From the NCBI RefSeq assembly GCF_014837055.1, contig NZ_JACSPQ010000006.1, positions 124,001 through 188,000 of the forward strand: a stretch of 64,000 nt of DNA. Reading direction: 5' to 3'. This document shows, piece by piece, positions 53,772 through 62,358 of the stretch. Origin of the DNA: Phocaeicola faecium. Its GTDB lineage: Bacteria > Bacteroidota > Bacteroidia > Bacteroidales > Bacteroidaceae. Under the pieces are notes generated by a model. That model had not been told where the DNA came from. It did no database searches and saw nothing but the letters and a program-made list of their open reading frames with translations. A program made the position numbers and the translations under genes. How positions within the stretch are numbered: position 1 is the stretch's first letter; each line of letters begins with the position of its first letter.

Positions 53772-55046
53772 TTAGAGGTCGAACCCGATGTCTGAACGGA
53801 AATATTTCTTTTCGAACTGAATCTTTCCGGCGTTGTTAAACGATTGTGCCAATGCCTCTTCTTTGTTCGACCCGTATGAGCTGACGGCGATAACACGTCC
53901 TCCGGCTGTAACTACCTGTCCGTCTTTCAAGGCTGTTCCGGCATGGAATACGATGCTGCCTCCGGCTTTTGCCTCTTCAATGCCCGTCATGGGGAATCCT
54001 TTTTCGTAGGCTTCGGGGTATCCGCCCGATACCAACATCACGCAAACAGCAGCGCGCGGGTCGATTTCCAGTGTCTTTTCGGCAAGGTTTCCTTCGGCAA
54101 CCCCTTCCAAAAGGTCAACCAAATCGCTCTTGATGCGGAGCATTACGCTTTCTGTTTCGGGGTCTCCCATGCGTACATTATATTCGATGACCATCGGTTC
54201 GCCTTTCACGTTTATCAGTCCGAAGAAGATAAAGCCTTTGTAGTCGATTCCCTCGGCAGCCAATCCTTCTACTGTGGGACGGATGATGCGGTCTTCTACC
54301 TTTTTCATCCATTCGGTATCGGCAAACGGAACCGGAGAAACCGAACCCATGCCGCCGGTGTTCAGTCCTTTGTCTCCCTCGCCAATGCGCTTGTAATCCT
54401 TAGCTTCGGGAAGAATTTTGTAGTCTTTTCCGTCGGTCAATACGAATACAGAACATTCTATACCGCTTAAAAACTCTTCAATAACCACGGTTGCCGAGGC
54501 ATTGCCGAACATTCCGCCCAACATTTCCTTCAGTTCTTTCTTGGCTTCTTCAAGCGTAGGCAGAATCAATACACCTTTTCCGGCGCACAGCCCGTCGGCT
54601 TTCAGTACGTAAGGAGCTTCCAGAGTTTCAAGAAATGCCAATCCTTCTTCCAAGTTATCAGCCGTTACGCTTTTATATCCGGCTGTGGGGATGTTATGAC
54701 GTTGCATGAAGCCTTTGGCAAACTCTTTGCTTCCTTCCAGTACGGCGCCCGCTTTCGATGGACCGATAACGGGAACATGCTTCAGCGCTTCATCGTTTTT
54801 GAAATAATCGTAGATACCTTTTACCAGCGGGTCTTCCGGTCCTACCACTACCATGTCGATGCCGTTGCTCGTAACAAACTGTTTGATTGCGGCAAAGTCA
54901 TCGGCTTTGATAGCAACATTTTCGCCCACTTCAAGCGTTCCGGTGTTTCCCGGAGCGATGTATAGTTTCTCGATTTTCGGACTTTGTGCGATTTTCCATG
55001 CCAATGCATGTTCGCGTCCGCCTGAGCCTAAGAGTAAAAGTTTCAT
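53772..55046 (-). CDS. purD: Phosphoribosylamine-glycine ligase
   Basis: 424 aa, standard length. It joins phosphoribosylamine and glycine with ATP, the second step of purine synthesis. An N-terminal pre-ATP-grasp domain ([29 protein letters not shown]), an ATP-grasp domain ([37 protein letters not shown]) and the GARS signature [11 protein letters not shown] are all present. The gene sits 34 bases after the S9 peptidase gene and 9 bases before a membrane-protein gene. It stands apart from other pur genes, as is common in Bacteroidetes. Confidence 0.98.
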   Translation of the reverse strand: MKLLLLGSGGREHALAWKIAQSPKIEKLYIAPGNTGTLEVGENVAIKADDFAAIKQFVTSNGIDMVVVGPEDPLVKGIYDYFKNDEALKHVPVIGPSKAGAVLEGSKEFAKGFMQRHNIPTAGYKSVTADNLEEGLAFLETLEAPYVLKADGLCAGKGVLILPTLEEAKKELKEMLGGMFGNASATVVIEEFLSGIECSVFVLTDGKDYKILPEAKDYKRIGEGDKGLNTGGMGSVSPVPFADTEWMKKVEDRIIRPTVEGLAAEGIDYKGFIFFGLINVKGEPMVIEYNVRMGDPETESVMLRIKSDLVDLLEGVAEGNLAEKTLEIDPRAAVCVMLVSGGYPEAYEKGFPMTGIEEAKAGGSIVFHAGTALKDGQVVTAGGRVIAVSSYGSNKEEALAQSFNNAGKIQFEKKYFRSDIGFDL

Positions 55047-55080
55047 AAGTATGTTGGTTTAAAAGTAAAGTTTCTTGTTG

Positions 55081-57297
55081 TTATTTCTTTTTTAAGTGGT
55101 CTTCAAAGTAGCGCGTAATGTGTTCGTGCAAATGTACGCGGTCTCTTCCTACCATGTTATGTCCGTCTTCCGGATAAACAAAGAAGTCGGGATGGGTTCC
55201 TGCGTCGATACATGCACGGAGGAACGTATAGCTATGTTGGGGAACGCAGGTAGGATCTGTTCCTCCGATAATGATTTCCAGCCGTCCTTTCAGATTGCCT
55301 GCCTTCTGCTTCAAATCAGAGCCTTTGTAACCTTCGGGATTGGTTTGCGGAGTGTCCATGTAACGTTCGCCGTACATTACTTCGTAGAATTTCCAGTCGA
55401 TAACAGGACCTCCTGCCACACCTACCTTAAAAATGTCGGGATAGGTAAGCATCAGATTGGTAGTCATGAATCCTCCGAAGCTCCATCCGTGTACGCCAAT
55501 GCGTTCGCCATCTACGTATGATAGGGATTTCAGAAACTCCACGCCTTTTACTTGGTCTTTCATTTCTTCTACTCCCAAATGACGGAAAGTACAGTTTTCA
55601 AATTGCAGACCTCGGTTATCGCTTCCCCTGCTGTCTACGGTCAGCATTACATAACCTTCCTGAGCCATGTATAAGTCCCATCCGCGTGCATCGTAGAAGC
55701 GGGTATTGTGAATGAGTTGGGCATGAGGGCCACCGTATACATAGATTATTGCCGGATATTTCTTGTTCGGGTCGAAATTCACCGGTTTGATGAGGCGGTA
55801 ATATAAATCCGTAGTCCCGTCTGCCGCTTTGATGGTTCCTACACTGATTTCGGGCAGGTTGAACTGTTCGCGCATCGGGTCGGTGGCAGTCAGCAGCGTA
55901 ACGCCTTTCTTCCCGTTGGTAGGCAGGATGCTGATTTCGCGTGCCACTTCAAACGAGGTGAAATTATCTATCAAGTATTTTCCGCTTGCCGATAATTTGG
56001 CACGGTGTGTGCCGTCTGTTCTTCCCACCGGCGTACGTTTTCCCGTCTTCACGTTTACGGCAAAGATATTGGTTTGTAGGGGAGACACCTCCGTGCTTGC
56101 AATGATGACTTCTTTCTTATCCGGATTGAAGCCAACGATGTCTTGCACCAACCATTCGCCTTGCGTCAGCGGCGTGGTCTTTATAGACTTAGTAAAACTT
56201 GTTTCATTATCTTTTCCCTTTTGCCATTCAGGATACAGGCTTGATTTCGTATCCATCAGATACAGATGATGGAAACCGTCGCGCTGGCTCCAGTAGATAA
56301 ATTTCGTGTCGTCCCACGGTAAGAATACGATGGGATGTTGAGGCTCTACGTATTTGGGATGCTCTTCTTCGTATAACACACCTTCTTTCTCTCCGCTTGC
56401 CGCGTTGTAGCGAACCAGTTGTGCGTGGTTTTGGTCGCGGTTCAGTTCGATAACATAGACGCTCTGTTCGTCGGGCGACCAACTGATGTTGGTAAAATAG
56501 CGGTCAGTCGGGTCGCCTGCTTTCAGATAAACAGTTTTCGCTGTCTTTACATTATATATACCTACGGTTACTTTATGACTCGTCATACCTGCCATCGGAT
56601 ATTTGTCCGGCTCAAGCGTGGCGATGCGCGTAGAGGTATTTACTTGCGGATAATCCGTCACCATGCTTTGGTCCATGCGGTAGAAAGCAAGATATGTTCC
56701 TTTGGGACTCCAGAACGTGCCTTTCATGATACCGAATTCGTTGCGGTGAACCGACTGACCGTAAACCACGCCTTCTTCCGTTTCGTTCGGATTGATTTGC
56801 GTACCGTCAACAAACAGGCTGTTTCCTATGGTGTAAGCCGTATGGCTATTTGCCGGGCAGAAGTCAGGGTTTGCCGGTTCTTTTTCTTTGCCGAGCTGCG
56901 TACACAGACTGATGTCCTTGCTTCCGAAGTCATATATAACAGAATAACGGTCGTGTCGGAAATAAATCTTTTTTTGTTCCGCCCACGGAAAAGATACACT
57001 CATCAGCGAGTAAAGCGGTTTTAGCCCTTTCGATTTCAAGGCATCATTCACCTCTTCCAGCGTAACGAGCGTGGTTTCTTCGCCACTCTTTACGTCTACC
57101 GTCTTTATGTCTTCCACGTCGGCGCGTACACATACATCGCCCCACCAGTCCAGCCCCGGCATGTTCTTCGGAGTCAGATTAAAGTAATTAGCTCCCCCCG
57201 GAATCACGTCTTCCAGCGTGTACGGGCTTTTCTCTTGGGCAGATAAAGCAAATGTAGTCATACAGTATAAAACGAAAAGTTGGAATATACGTTTCAT
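55081..57297 (-). CDS. S9-family dipeptidyl peptidase IV-like serine peptidase
   Basis: 738 aa. A signal peptide (LFVLYCMTTFALSA) is followed by a DPP IV N-terminal beta-propeller (GTFWSPKGTYLAFYRMDQS, ISWSPDEQSVYVIELNRDQ) and an alpha/beta hydrolase domain. The nucleophile is in HGWSFGGFMT, the aspartate in IIGGTDPTCVP and the histidine in YPEDGHNMVG. DPP IV enzymes remove N-terminal dipeptides, preferably Xaa-Pro, in the periplasm. MDQSMVTDYP holds the double-acid-like substrate region. It lies 81 bases after the RNA methyltransferase gene and 34 bases before purD. No functional link to those genes is apparent. Confidence 0.92.
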   Translation of the reverse strand: MKRIFQLFVLYCMTTFALSAQEKSPYTLEDVIPGGANYFNLTPKNMPGLDWWGDVCVRADVEDIKTVDVKSGEETTLVTLEEVNDALKSKGLKPLYSLMSVSFPWAEQKKIYFRHDRYSVIYDFGSKDISLCTQLGKEKEPANPDFCPANSHTAYTIGNSLFVDGTQINPNETEEGVVYGQSVHRNEFGIMKGTFWSPKGTYLAFYRMDQSMVTDYPQVNTSTRIATLEPDKYPMAGMTSHKVTVGIYNVKTAKTVYLKAGDPTDRYFTNISWSPDEQSVYVIELNRDQNHAQLVRYNAASGEKEGVLYEEEHPKYVEPQHPIVFLPWDDTKFIYWSQRDGFHHLYLMDTKSSLYPEWQKGKDNETSFTKSIKTTPLTQGEWLVQDIVGFNPDKKEVIIASTEVSPLQTNIFAVNVKTGKRTPVGRTDGTHRAKLSASGKYLIDNFTSFEVAREISILPTNGKKGVTLLTATDPMREQFNLPEISVGTIKAADGTTDLYYRLIKPVNFDPNKKYPAIIYVYGGPHAQLIHNTRFYDARGWDLYMAQEGYVMLTVDSRGSDNRGLQFENCTFRHLGVEEMKDQVKGVEFLKSLSYVDGERIGVHGWSFGGFMTTNLMLTYPDIFKVGVAGGPVIDWKFYEVMYGERYMDTPQTNPEGYKGSDLKQKAGNLKGRLEIIIGGTDPTCVPQHSYTFLRACIDAGTHPDFFVYPEDGHNMVGRDRVHLHEHITRYFEDHLKKK

Positions 57298-57378
57298 TTT
57301 GATTCGTTGTTTGGATTGATGTTTTTGAAGATTCGGGCAGACTCGTGAGCCTGCCCTTACCCGATTTATTGTTGTTTG

Positions 57379-58800
57379 TTATTCATCGCTTTTATCCGTC
57401 TGTCTGCGCCGATGTATGTATTGCGGAACATTGGGCTTGCGGCGGCGTCCTTCCGATGACGGACGAAAATCCCTGCGGCGTTCTTCACGGGAATCATCTC
57501 TGCGGCGTCCTCCGCGTGAGTCATCCCGTCGGCGTTCGTTGCGGAATCCGTCGCGGCGTTCCCGTTTGCCGTATTCCACCTTTTCACCGCGTCGGCGAGG
57601 ACGGAACGATGCTTCTTCACGCTTAGGCTTGAATTCTTCACCCTCATGTTCCGTGCGGAATTCCTTGTATTTGCCGTCGAATATTTGATATTTACGGAAC
57701 TGACATTCCAATGCACCGTTAAACAGAGGCACTTTCACCGATGGTTTCAGCCCGATTTGGTCGAAACACTCATCGCGATAACTCAAAATCCAAGCATCGT
57801 TGCCTACGAAAGCATGTTTCAACCGTTCGCCTATCATCTGATACAAACCCAACAAGTCGTTTGCCGAGATGCGTTCACCGTAAGGCGGATTCGTGATGAT
57901 GATACTCTTTTCGGTCGGCTGTTCAAACTGCTGGAACGGCTGAATACGCAATACAACGTCTTTGCTCACTCCCGCCGCCTTTACGTTATGCGTGGCTATT
58001 TCGTTCGCTTTCGGGTTATTGTCGTATCCGTAAATCTTGTGTGTAAATTCGCGTTCCTTCGAGTCATCATTATAAATGTTGTCGAAAAGTTCTTGGTCGA
58101 AGTCTTTCCACTTCTCGAATCCAAATTCTTTGCGGAAAACCCCCGGAGCAATGTTTCGGGCTATTAAGGCAGCCTCAATGGGGATAGTACCCGACCCGCA
58201 CATCGGGTCAATCAGGTCGCATTCGCCGCGCCATCCCGTCATCAGAATCATTCCTGCCGCCAGTACCTCGTTTAGTGGAGCTTCTACCTGCTCTTGGCGA
58301 TATCCGCGCCGGTGCAGCGATTCGCCCGAACTGTCCAGCGAAAGCGTACACTGGTTTTCAGCAATGTGTATGTTAATCGCCAAATCCGGGTTGTTGATGC
58401 GTACCGACGGACGGTTGCCCGTACGTTCGCGGAAGTAATCCACGATGGCATCTTTCACCTTGTACGCTACGAATTTAGAGTGTCGGAACGTTTCTGAGAA
58501 CACTACGGCATCTACTGCAAAGCTGTCCGTGTTGTTGAGAAAGTCCGTCCATTCGATACTTTTTACCGCGTCGTATACTTCGTCTGCGTTTTGAGCTGTA
58601 AAATGTTTGATAGGTTTTAAGATGCGGATTGCCGTGCGTAAGCAAAAATTTGCGCGATACATCATTTCTTTATCTCCGGTAAAAGAAACCATGCGGCGTC
58701 CGATTTCAATGTTGTCGGCTCCTAATTCAGTGAGTTCTTGTGCCAACACCTCTTCCAGTCCCTGAAAGGTTTTGGCGATAAGCTCAGATTGTTGATTCAT
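57379..58800 (-). CDS. THUMP-domain class I RNA methyltransferase (RlmL/TrmN-like) with Arg-rich tail
   Basis: 473 aa. An N-terminal ferredoxin-like/THUMP part (about 1-165) that binds RNA is followed by a methyltransferase domain with LIDPMCGSGTIPIEAAL (SAM motif) and the catalytic IITNPPYGER. These enzymes make N2-methylguanosine in rRNA or tRNA; E. coli RlmL acts on G2445 of 23S rRNA. The last about 85 residues are low-complexity and strongly basic, with near-repeats RRRDDSR, GGRRRDDSR and EERRRDFR, resembling disordered RNA-binding tails of helicases. A -7 box (TATTTTTG, 58835-58842) lies 34 bases upstream, so it heads the six-gene run ending at mnmD. Confidence 0.9.
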   Translation of the reverse strand: MNQQSELIAKTFQGLEEVLAQELTELGADNIEIGRRMVSFTGDKEMMYRANFCLRTAIRILKPIKHFTAQNADEVYDAVKSIEWTDFLNNTDSFAVDAVVFSETFRHSKFVAYKVKDAIVDYFRERTGNRPSVRINNPDLAINIHIAENQCTLSLDSSGESLHRRGYRQEQVEAPLNEVLAAGMILMTGWRGECDLIDPMCGSGTIPIEAALIARNIAPGVFRKEFGFEKWKDFDQELFDNIYNDDSKEREFTHKIYGYDNNPKANEIATHNVKAAGVSKDVVLRIQPFQQFEQPTEKSIIITNPPYGERISANDLLGLYQMIGERLKHAFVGNDAWILSYRDECFDQIGLKPSVKVPLFNGALECQFRKYQIFDGKYKEFRTEHEGEEFKPKREEASFRPRRRGEKVEYGKRERRDGFRNERRRDDSRGGRRRDDSREERRRDFRPSSEGRRRKPNVPQYIHRRRQTDKSDE

Positions 58801-58834
58801 TTCAATTAAATTACGTAATTTCTGTTTGACGATG

Positions 58835-58842
58835 CAAAAATA
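58835..58842 (-). promoter_or_regulatory. -7 promoter box of the RNA-methyltransferase operon
   Basis: On the minus strand this reads TATTTTTG, matching TAnnTTTG. Confidence 0.5.
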
Positions 58843-59190
58843 GAAATTTCCGCTCAGCTAATCAACTGTTTGAAAGTGTTTTTAAATACGCGGTTTAAAT
58901 TTAGCCGGCTATTTGGGCGTGCAGACATTAGTGCTTTATTTTATGCGGATAAGTTCTTTCCATTCGGACTATTTTTCATGCGCCGATCGGATTTCTCATT
59001 TTCCTCTTGTGTTGAGCTGCAAGAGCCTGTTTTAAATTTTCCGATAAAGTGATTTCATCCGCCCTTTTTTAGCTTGTTACCTGTCTTTTTTCCCGTTTTC
59101 ACTCGTCAGATAGCCCGCTATCCAGAAAAACAGACCGGAAACAATTCTCAAACTGAGGCAGAGCAAAATTTGTACGACAGGCTCTGAAAA
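58843..59190. other. Divergent intergenic region before the third susC
   Basis: AT-rich, with no supported gene. A weak hairpin (GAGC...GCTC, 59161-59184) is present. The useful signals lie just downstream, at 59194-59262. Confidence 0.45.
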
Positions 59191-59193
59191 AGG

Positions 59194-59236
59194 AAAATTT
59201 TAAGCGTTTCTGTAATAATTTTATTCTTAAAATTTT
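59194..59236 (+). promoter_or_regulatory. AT-rich inverted and direct repeats upstream of the third susC
   Basis: AAAATTTTAAG (59194-59204) and CTTAAAATTTT (59226-59236) form an 11-bp inverted repeat. In addition AATTTTA occurs at 59196 and 59217, 21 bases apart, ending 31 bases before the -7 box. The geometry resembles the operators of the other susC genes, but AT-richness makes chance matches likely. Confidence 0.35.
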
Positions 59237-59254
59237 AGGTTTTATAAAAAACAT

Positions 59255-59262
59255 TATATTTG
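59255..59262 (+). promoter_or_regulatory. -7 promoter box of the third susC
   Basis: TATATTTG matches TAnnTTTG, 40 bases before the ATG at 59303. Confidence 0.55.
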
Positions 59263-59302
59263 CGACGATTAAAATATTAACCATTATCAACACTGATTTA
59301 CT

Positions 59303-62300
59303 ATGAGTTTAAAAACATGTTTCTCAGAGAGTAGTTGCATTTTATTGGCGAGTGCTTTATTCTGCACGTCTTTGCCTGCTTTTGCAACCTCTTCCTCAGC
59401 TGGTGCAAACTTGACAATTCAACAACAAGAGCAGAAATTGAAAGGACAAGTCATTGATGCCAAAACAGGCGATCCTGTTATCGGAGTAAATGTACTTGTT
59501 AAAGGAACTGCAACCGGAACGATTACAGACATTGACGGAAAATACGAGTTAAGTGCTCCCGTTGGTTCCATCCTCCAAATTTCTTTTATAGGTTATAAGA
59601 CCGTAGAGATAAAGGCTACAGCCACCGAACAAACCGTCCAACTGCATGAAGATGCAGAAACACTGGACGAAGTTATCGTGGTAGGTTATGGTGTACAGAA
59701 AAAGGAGAGTTTGACGGGTGCCATGTCTACGTTGAAAGACAACAGGCTGAAAGATATTACTACGCCGACCGTTGAAAACATGTTGAATGGCAAGGTTTCC
59801 GGAGTATATGTAGCGCCGGGATCAGGACAACCGGGTTCTAACGGGGCTGTGCAGATTCGTGGACGTGCCACTCTGAGCGGCAGCACCTCTCCGCTGTGGG
59901 TTATTGACGGCGTGATTGTTGGCGAAGACCCCGGTGTGTTAAATCCGTCGGATATTGAAAGCATGACTATATTAAAAGATGCTGCTTCTACTGCTATCTA
60001 CGGTTCACAGGGTGCCAATGGTGTCATTATTGTGACAACCAAGATGGGAAAAAGTGAAAAAATGAAGATAAACGCTTCTGTTAAGTTGGGTGTGAGTACA
60101 ATGACCAACGGAAAGATGGAAGTAATGAACGGAGCAGAACTATACGATTATTATGCATCTTTTCCCAATCAAGAAGATATCAAATTCTCACGTTGGAATC
60201 CTGATTTGAGAAATTCCAACTTCGACTGGGGGGAATTGGCTTCACAAGCAGGATTTACTCAAGACTATAACATCTCTTTATCAGGAGGAAGTGACAAAAT
60301 GAGTTCTTATTTCTCATTGGGATATTATAGCGAAGAAGGAACTGTAAAGGGATATAAGTACGACCGGTATAGTTTCCGTTACCGCTCTAACTATAAACCA
60401 TTTTCTTGGTTGACCATAAAGCCGAACATCTCAGGCTCTATGAAAAACACAGATGACTCTCAGTACGACTATACTGCCAAATATACCATGTTCCCGTGGG
60501 ATAGTCCGTATGATGAAGAGGGTAATTTGGTTCCCGACCGATACAGTGGATGGGTGGATAGTTCTGACTTGAATTACCTGAACTCCATTTCTTACGGAAA
60601 TCATACTACACGGAAAACCTACGAATTTTCCGGTAATTTCGACTTTGATATCAGATTTACCGACTGGCTGACTTTTACTTCGGTCAATAACTATCGTTGG
60701 ACGGGATATTTCCAGTCTATCTATACAGACCCCCGTACAGACAGTGCTTCCGGAGTGCAAGGACGTGTAGAGGAAGAACAAACCAATTATATACAGCGCT
60801 ACACTAACCAGTACCTGACTTTCAACAAGATGTTTGGAAAACACTCCGTACAAGCATTGTTGGCTTATGAGTTTATGGATACTTCATCCAAAGTAATCAA
60901 TGCCAAAGGTACCGGTATCGTTTCCGGATTTGAGGTGTTGGATGCCACTGCCACTCCCGAATCAGTAGGAGGAAGTCTTACCGAATGGGCAAAACAGTCT
61001 GTATTTGCCAAAGTAAATTACAACTATGATAACCGTTATCTTGCCGAAGCATCTATCCGTCGTGACGGTGCTTCTAACTTCGGTGACGACAAGAAGTATG
61101 GTAATTTCTTCTCAATCAGTGCCGGATGGAACATCAACCGTGAGAAATGGTTCAAGGCTGATTGGGTAGATGTATTGAAGCTGCGTGCCTCTTACGGTTC
61201 GGTAGGTAATGTGCCGTATTCTAAATATCCGCAATATGGTTTGTATTCCGTATCTTCTAATTATAACGGTATTCCTGCCATCCTCATCAGCCAAGTAGGT
61301 AACAAAGACTTGACATGGGAGCAGACTTATACAACCGGAGTAGGTATTGATGCCAACTTCTTCGATAACCGTTTGCGCTTGGTATTCGATTATTACAACA
61401 AATACACCTCTAACATCTTATATCAAGTCCCGGTTTCCGGACTGACTGGTATCACCAGCCGTTGGCAGAATGTAGGAGAGATGCGTAACTCCGGTATCGA
61501 AGTAACCATTGGAGGTGACATTATCCGTACCAAAGACTGGTTATGGAGCCTTGACCTGAATATGGGTTATAACAAAAACAAGTTGGAAAAACTGTATGGC
61601 GATGACCCGAACATGATGATTATCGGCGGCGGTGGAAATGATACTACAATAGCCGGAGCAGCCGACAAGGTATTGAAGGTGGGTTATAGTACCGACAGAT
61701 ATTATTTGCGTGAGTGGGCAGGGGTTGACCCGAAAAACGGAGCTCCTTTATGGTACAAGAACGATGGCAGTGGAGAAACAACCAGCAATTACTCTGAAGC
61801 AAAACAAGTAATGACAGATGCCACATCGCCTAAGCTGTTTGGTGGATTCAATACTTCTTTGGTTTGGAAGAACATAGATTTGAATGCTTCATTCGGATTT
61901 TCACTTGGCGGCAAAATCTATAACTATTCACGTCAGGAATACGATTCAGACGGTGCGTATACAGACCGTAACCAGATGAAACTGATAGACGGATGGTCAC
62001 GCTGGGAAAAAGAAGGCGATATTGCCACACACCCTGTTGCGTCTTACGGTAACAGAAGCAATTCAAACAAGGCATCTACCCGTTATCTGGAAGATGGAGA
62101 TTACCTGAAGTTGCGCTCATTGTCTATCGGTTATAACTTAGACCTGTCTAAGTATTACATTCAGAATATGCGTATCTACTTTACAGCCGAGAATGTGTTT
62201 ACCATTACGGGATTCTCCGGTATTGACCCCGAAGTTCCTGCTTACTATGATTCAACAACCGGTACATACAAATCAATCGGTACTGCAGGAGCAGACCTTT

Positions 62301-62347
62301 ATCCGTCTACACGCAAATTCATGTTCGGTATTAATCTAACCTTCTAA
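59303..62347 (+). CDS. SusC-like TonB-dependent transporter (third PUL)
   Basis: 1014 aa. Signal (ILLASALFCTSLPAFA), carboxypeptidase-D-like domain (LKGQVIDAKTGDPVIGVNVL, FIGYKTVEIKA), SusC motif DEVIVVGYGVQKKESLTGAM, plug (IYGSQGANGVIIVTTKMG) and barrel ending KFMFGINLTF. It is the only susC on the plus strand. A SusD gene follows 11 bases later. Enzymes and regulator of this PUL lie beyond the window end, so the substrate cannot be inferred. Confidence 0.96.
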   Translation: MSLKTCFSESSCILLASALFCTSLPAFATSSSAGANLTIQQQEQKLKGQVIDAKTGDPVIGVNVLVKGTATGTITDIDGKYELSAPVGSILQISFIGYKTVEIKATATEQTVQLHEDAETLDEVIVVGYGVQKKESLTGAMSTLKDNRLKDITTPTVENMLNGKVSGVYVAPGSGQPGSNGAVQIRGRATLSGSTSPLWVIDGVIVGEDPGVLNPSDIESMTILKDAASTAIYGSQGANGVIIVTTKMGKSEKMKINASVKLGVSTMTNGKMEVMNGAELYDYYASFPNQEDIKFSRWNPDLRNSNFDWGELASQAGFTQDYNISLSGGSDKMSSYFSLGYYSEEGTVKGYKYDRYSFRYRSNYKPFSWLTIKPNISGSMKNTDDSQYDYTAKYTMFPWDSPYDEEGNLVPDRYSGWVDSSDLNYLNSISYGNHTTRKTYEFSGNFDFDIRFTDWLTFTSVNNYRWTGYFQSIYTDPRTDSASGVQGRVEEEQTNYIQRYTNQYLTFNKMFGKHSVQALLAYEFMDTSSKVINAKGTGIVSGFEVLDATATPESVGGSLTEWAKQSVFAKVNYNYDNRYLAEASIRRDGASNFGDDKKYGNFFSISAGWNINREKWFKADWVDVLKLRASYGSVGNVPYSKYPQYGLYSVSSNYNGIPAILISQVGNKDLTWEQTYTTGVGIDANFFDNRLRLVFDYYNKYTSNILYQVPVSGLTGITSRWQNVGEMRNSGIEVTIGGDIIRTKDWLWSLDLNMGYNKNKLEKLYGDDPNMMIIGGGGNDTTIAGAADKVLKVGYSTDRYYLREWAGVDPKNGAPLWYKNDGSGETTSNYSEAKQVMTDATSPKLFGGFNTSLVWKNIDLNASFGFSLGGKIYNYSRQEYDSDGAYTDRNQMKLIDGWSRWEKEGDIATHPVASYGNRSNSNKASTRYLEDGDYLKLRSLSIGYNLDLSKYYIQNMRIYFTAENVFTITGFSGIDPEVPAYYDSTTGTYKSIGTAGADLYPSTRKFMFGINLTF

Positions 62348-62358
62348 TTCGCAATTTT

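Noticed and set aside
57366..57716. 116-codon frame overlapping the 3' end of the RNA methyltransferase gene
   Set aside because: Low-complexity Asn/Ala/Asp sequence from an alternative frame of the Arg-rich repeats; not a gene.
58870..59052. 60-codon plus-strand frame before the third susC
   Set aside because: No start context, no similarity I recognise, and it ends well before the susC promoter; probably chance.
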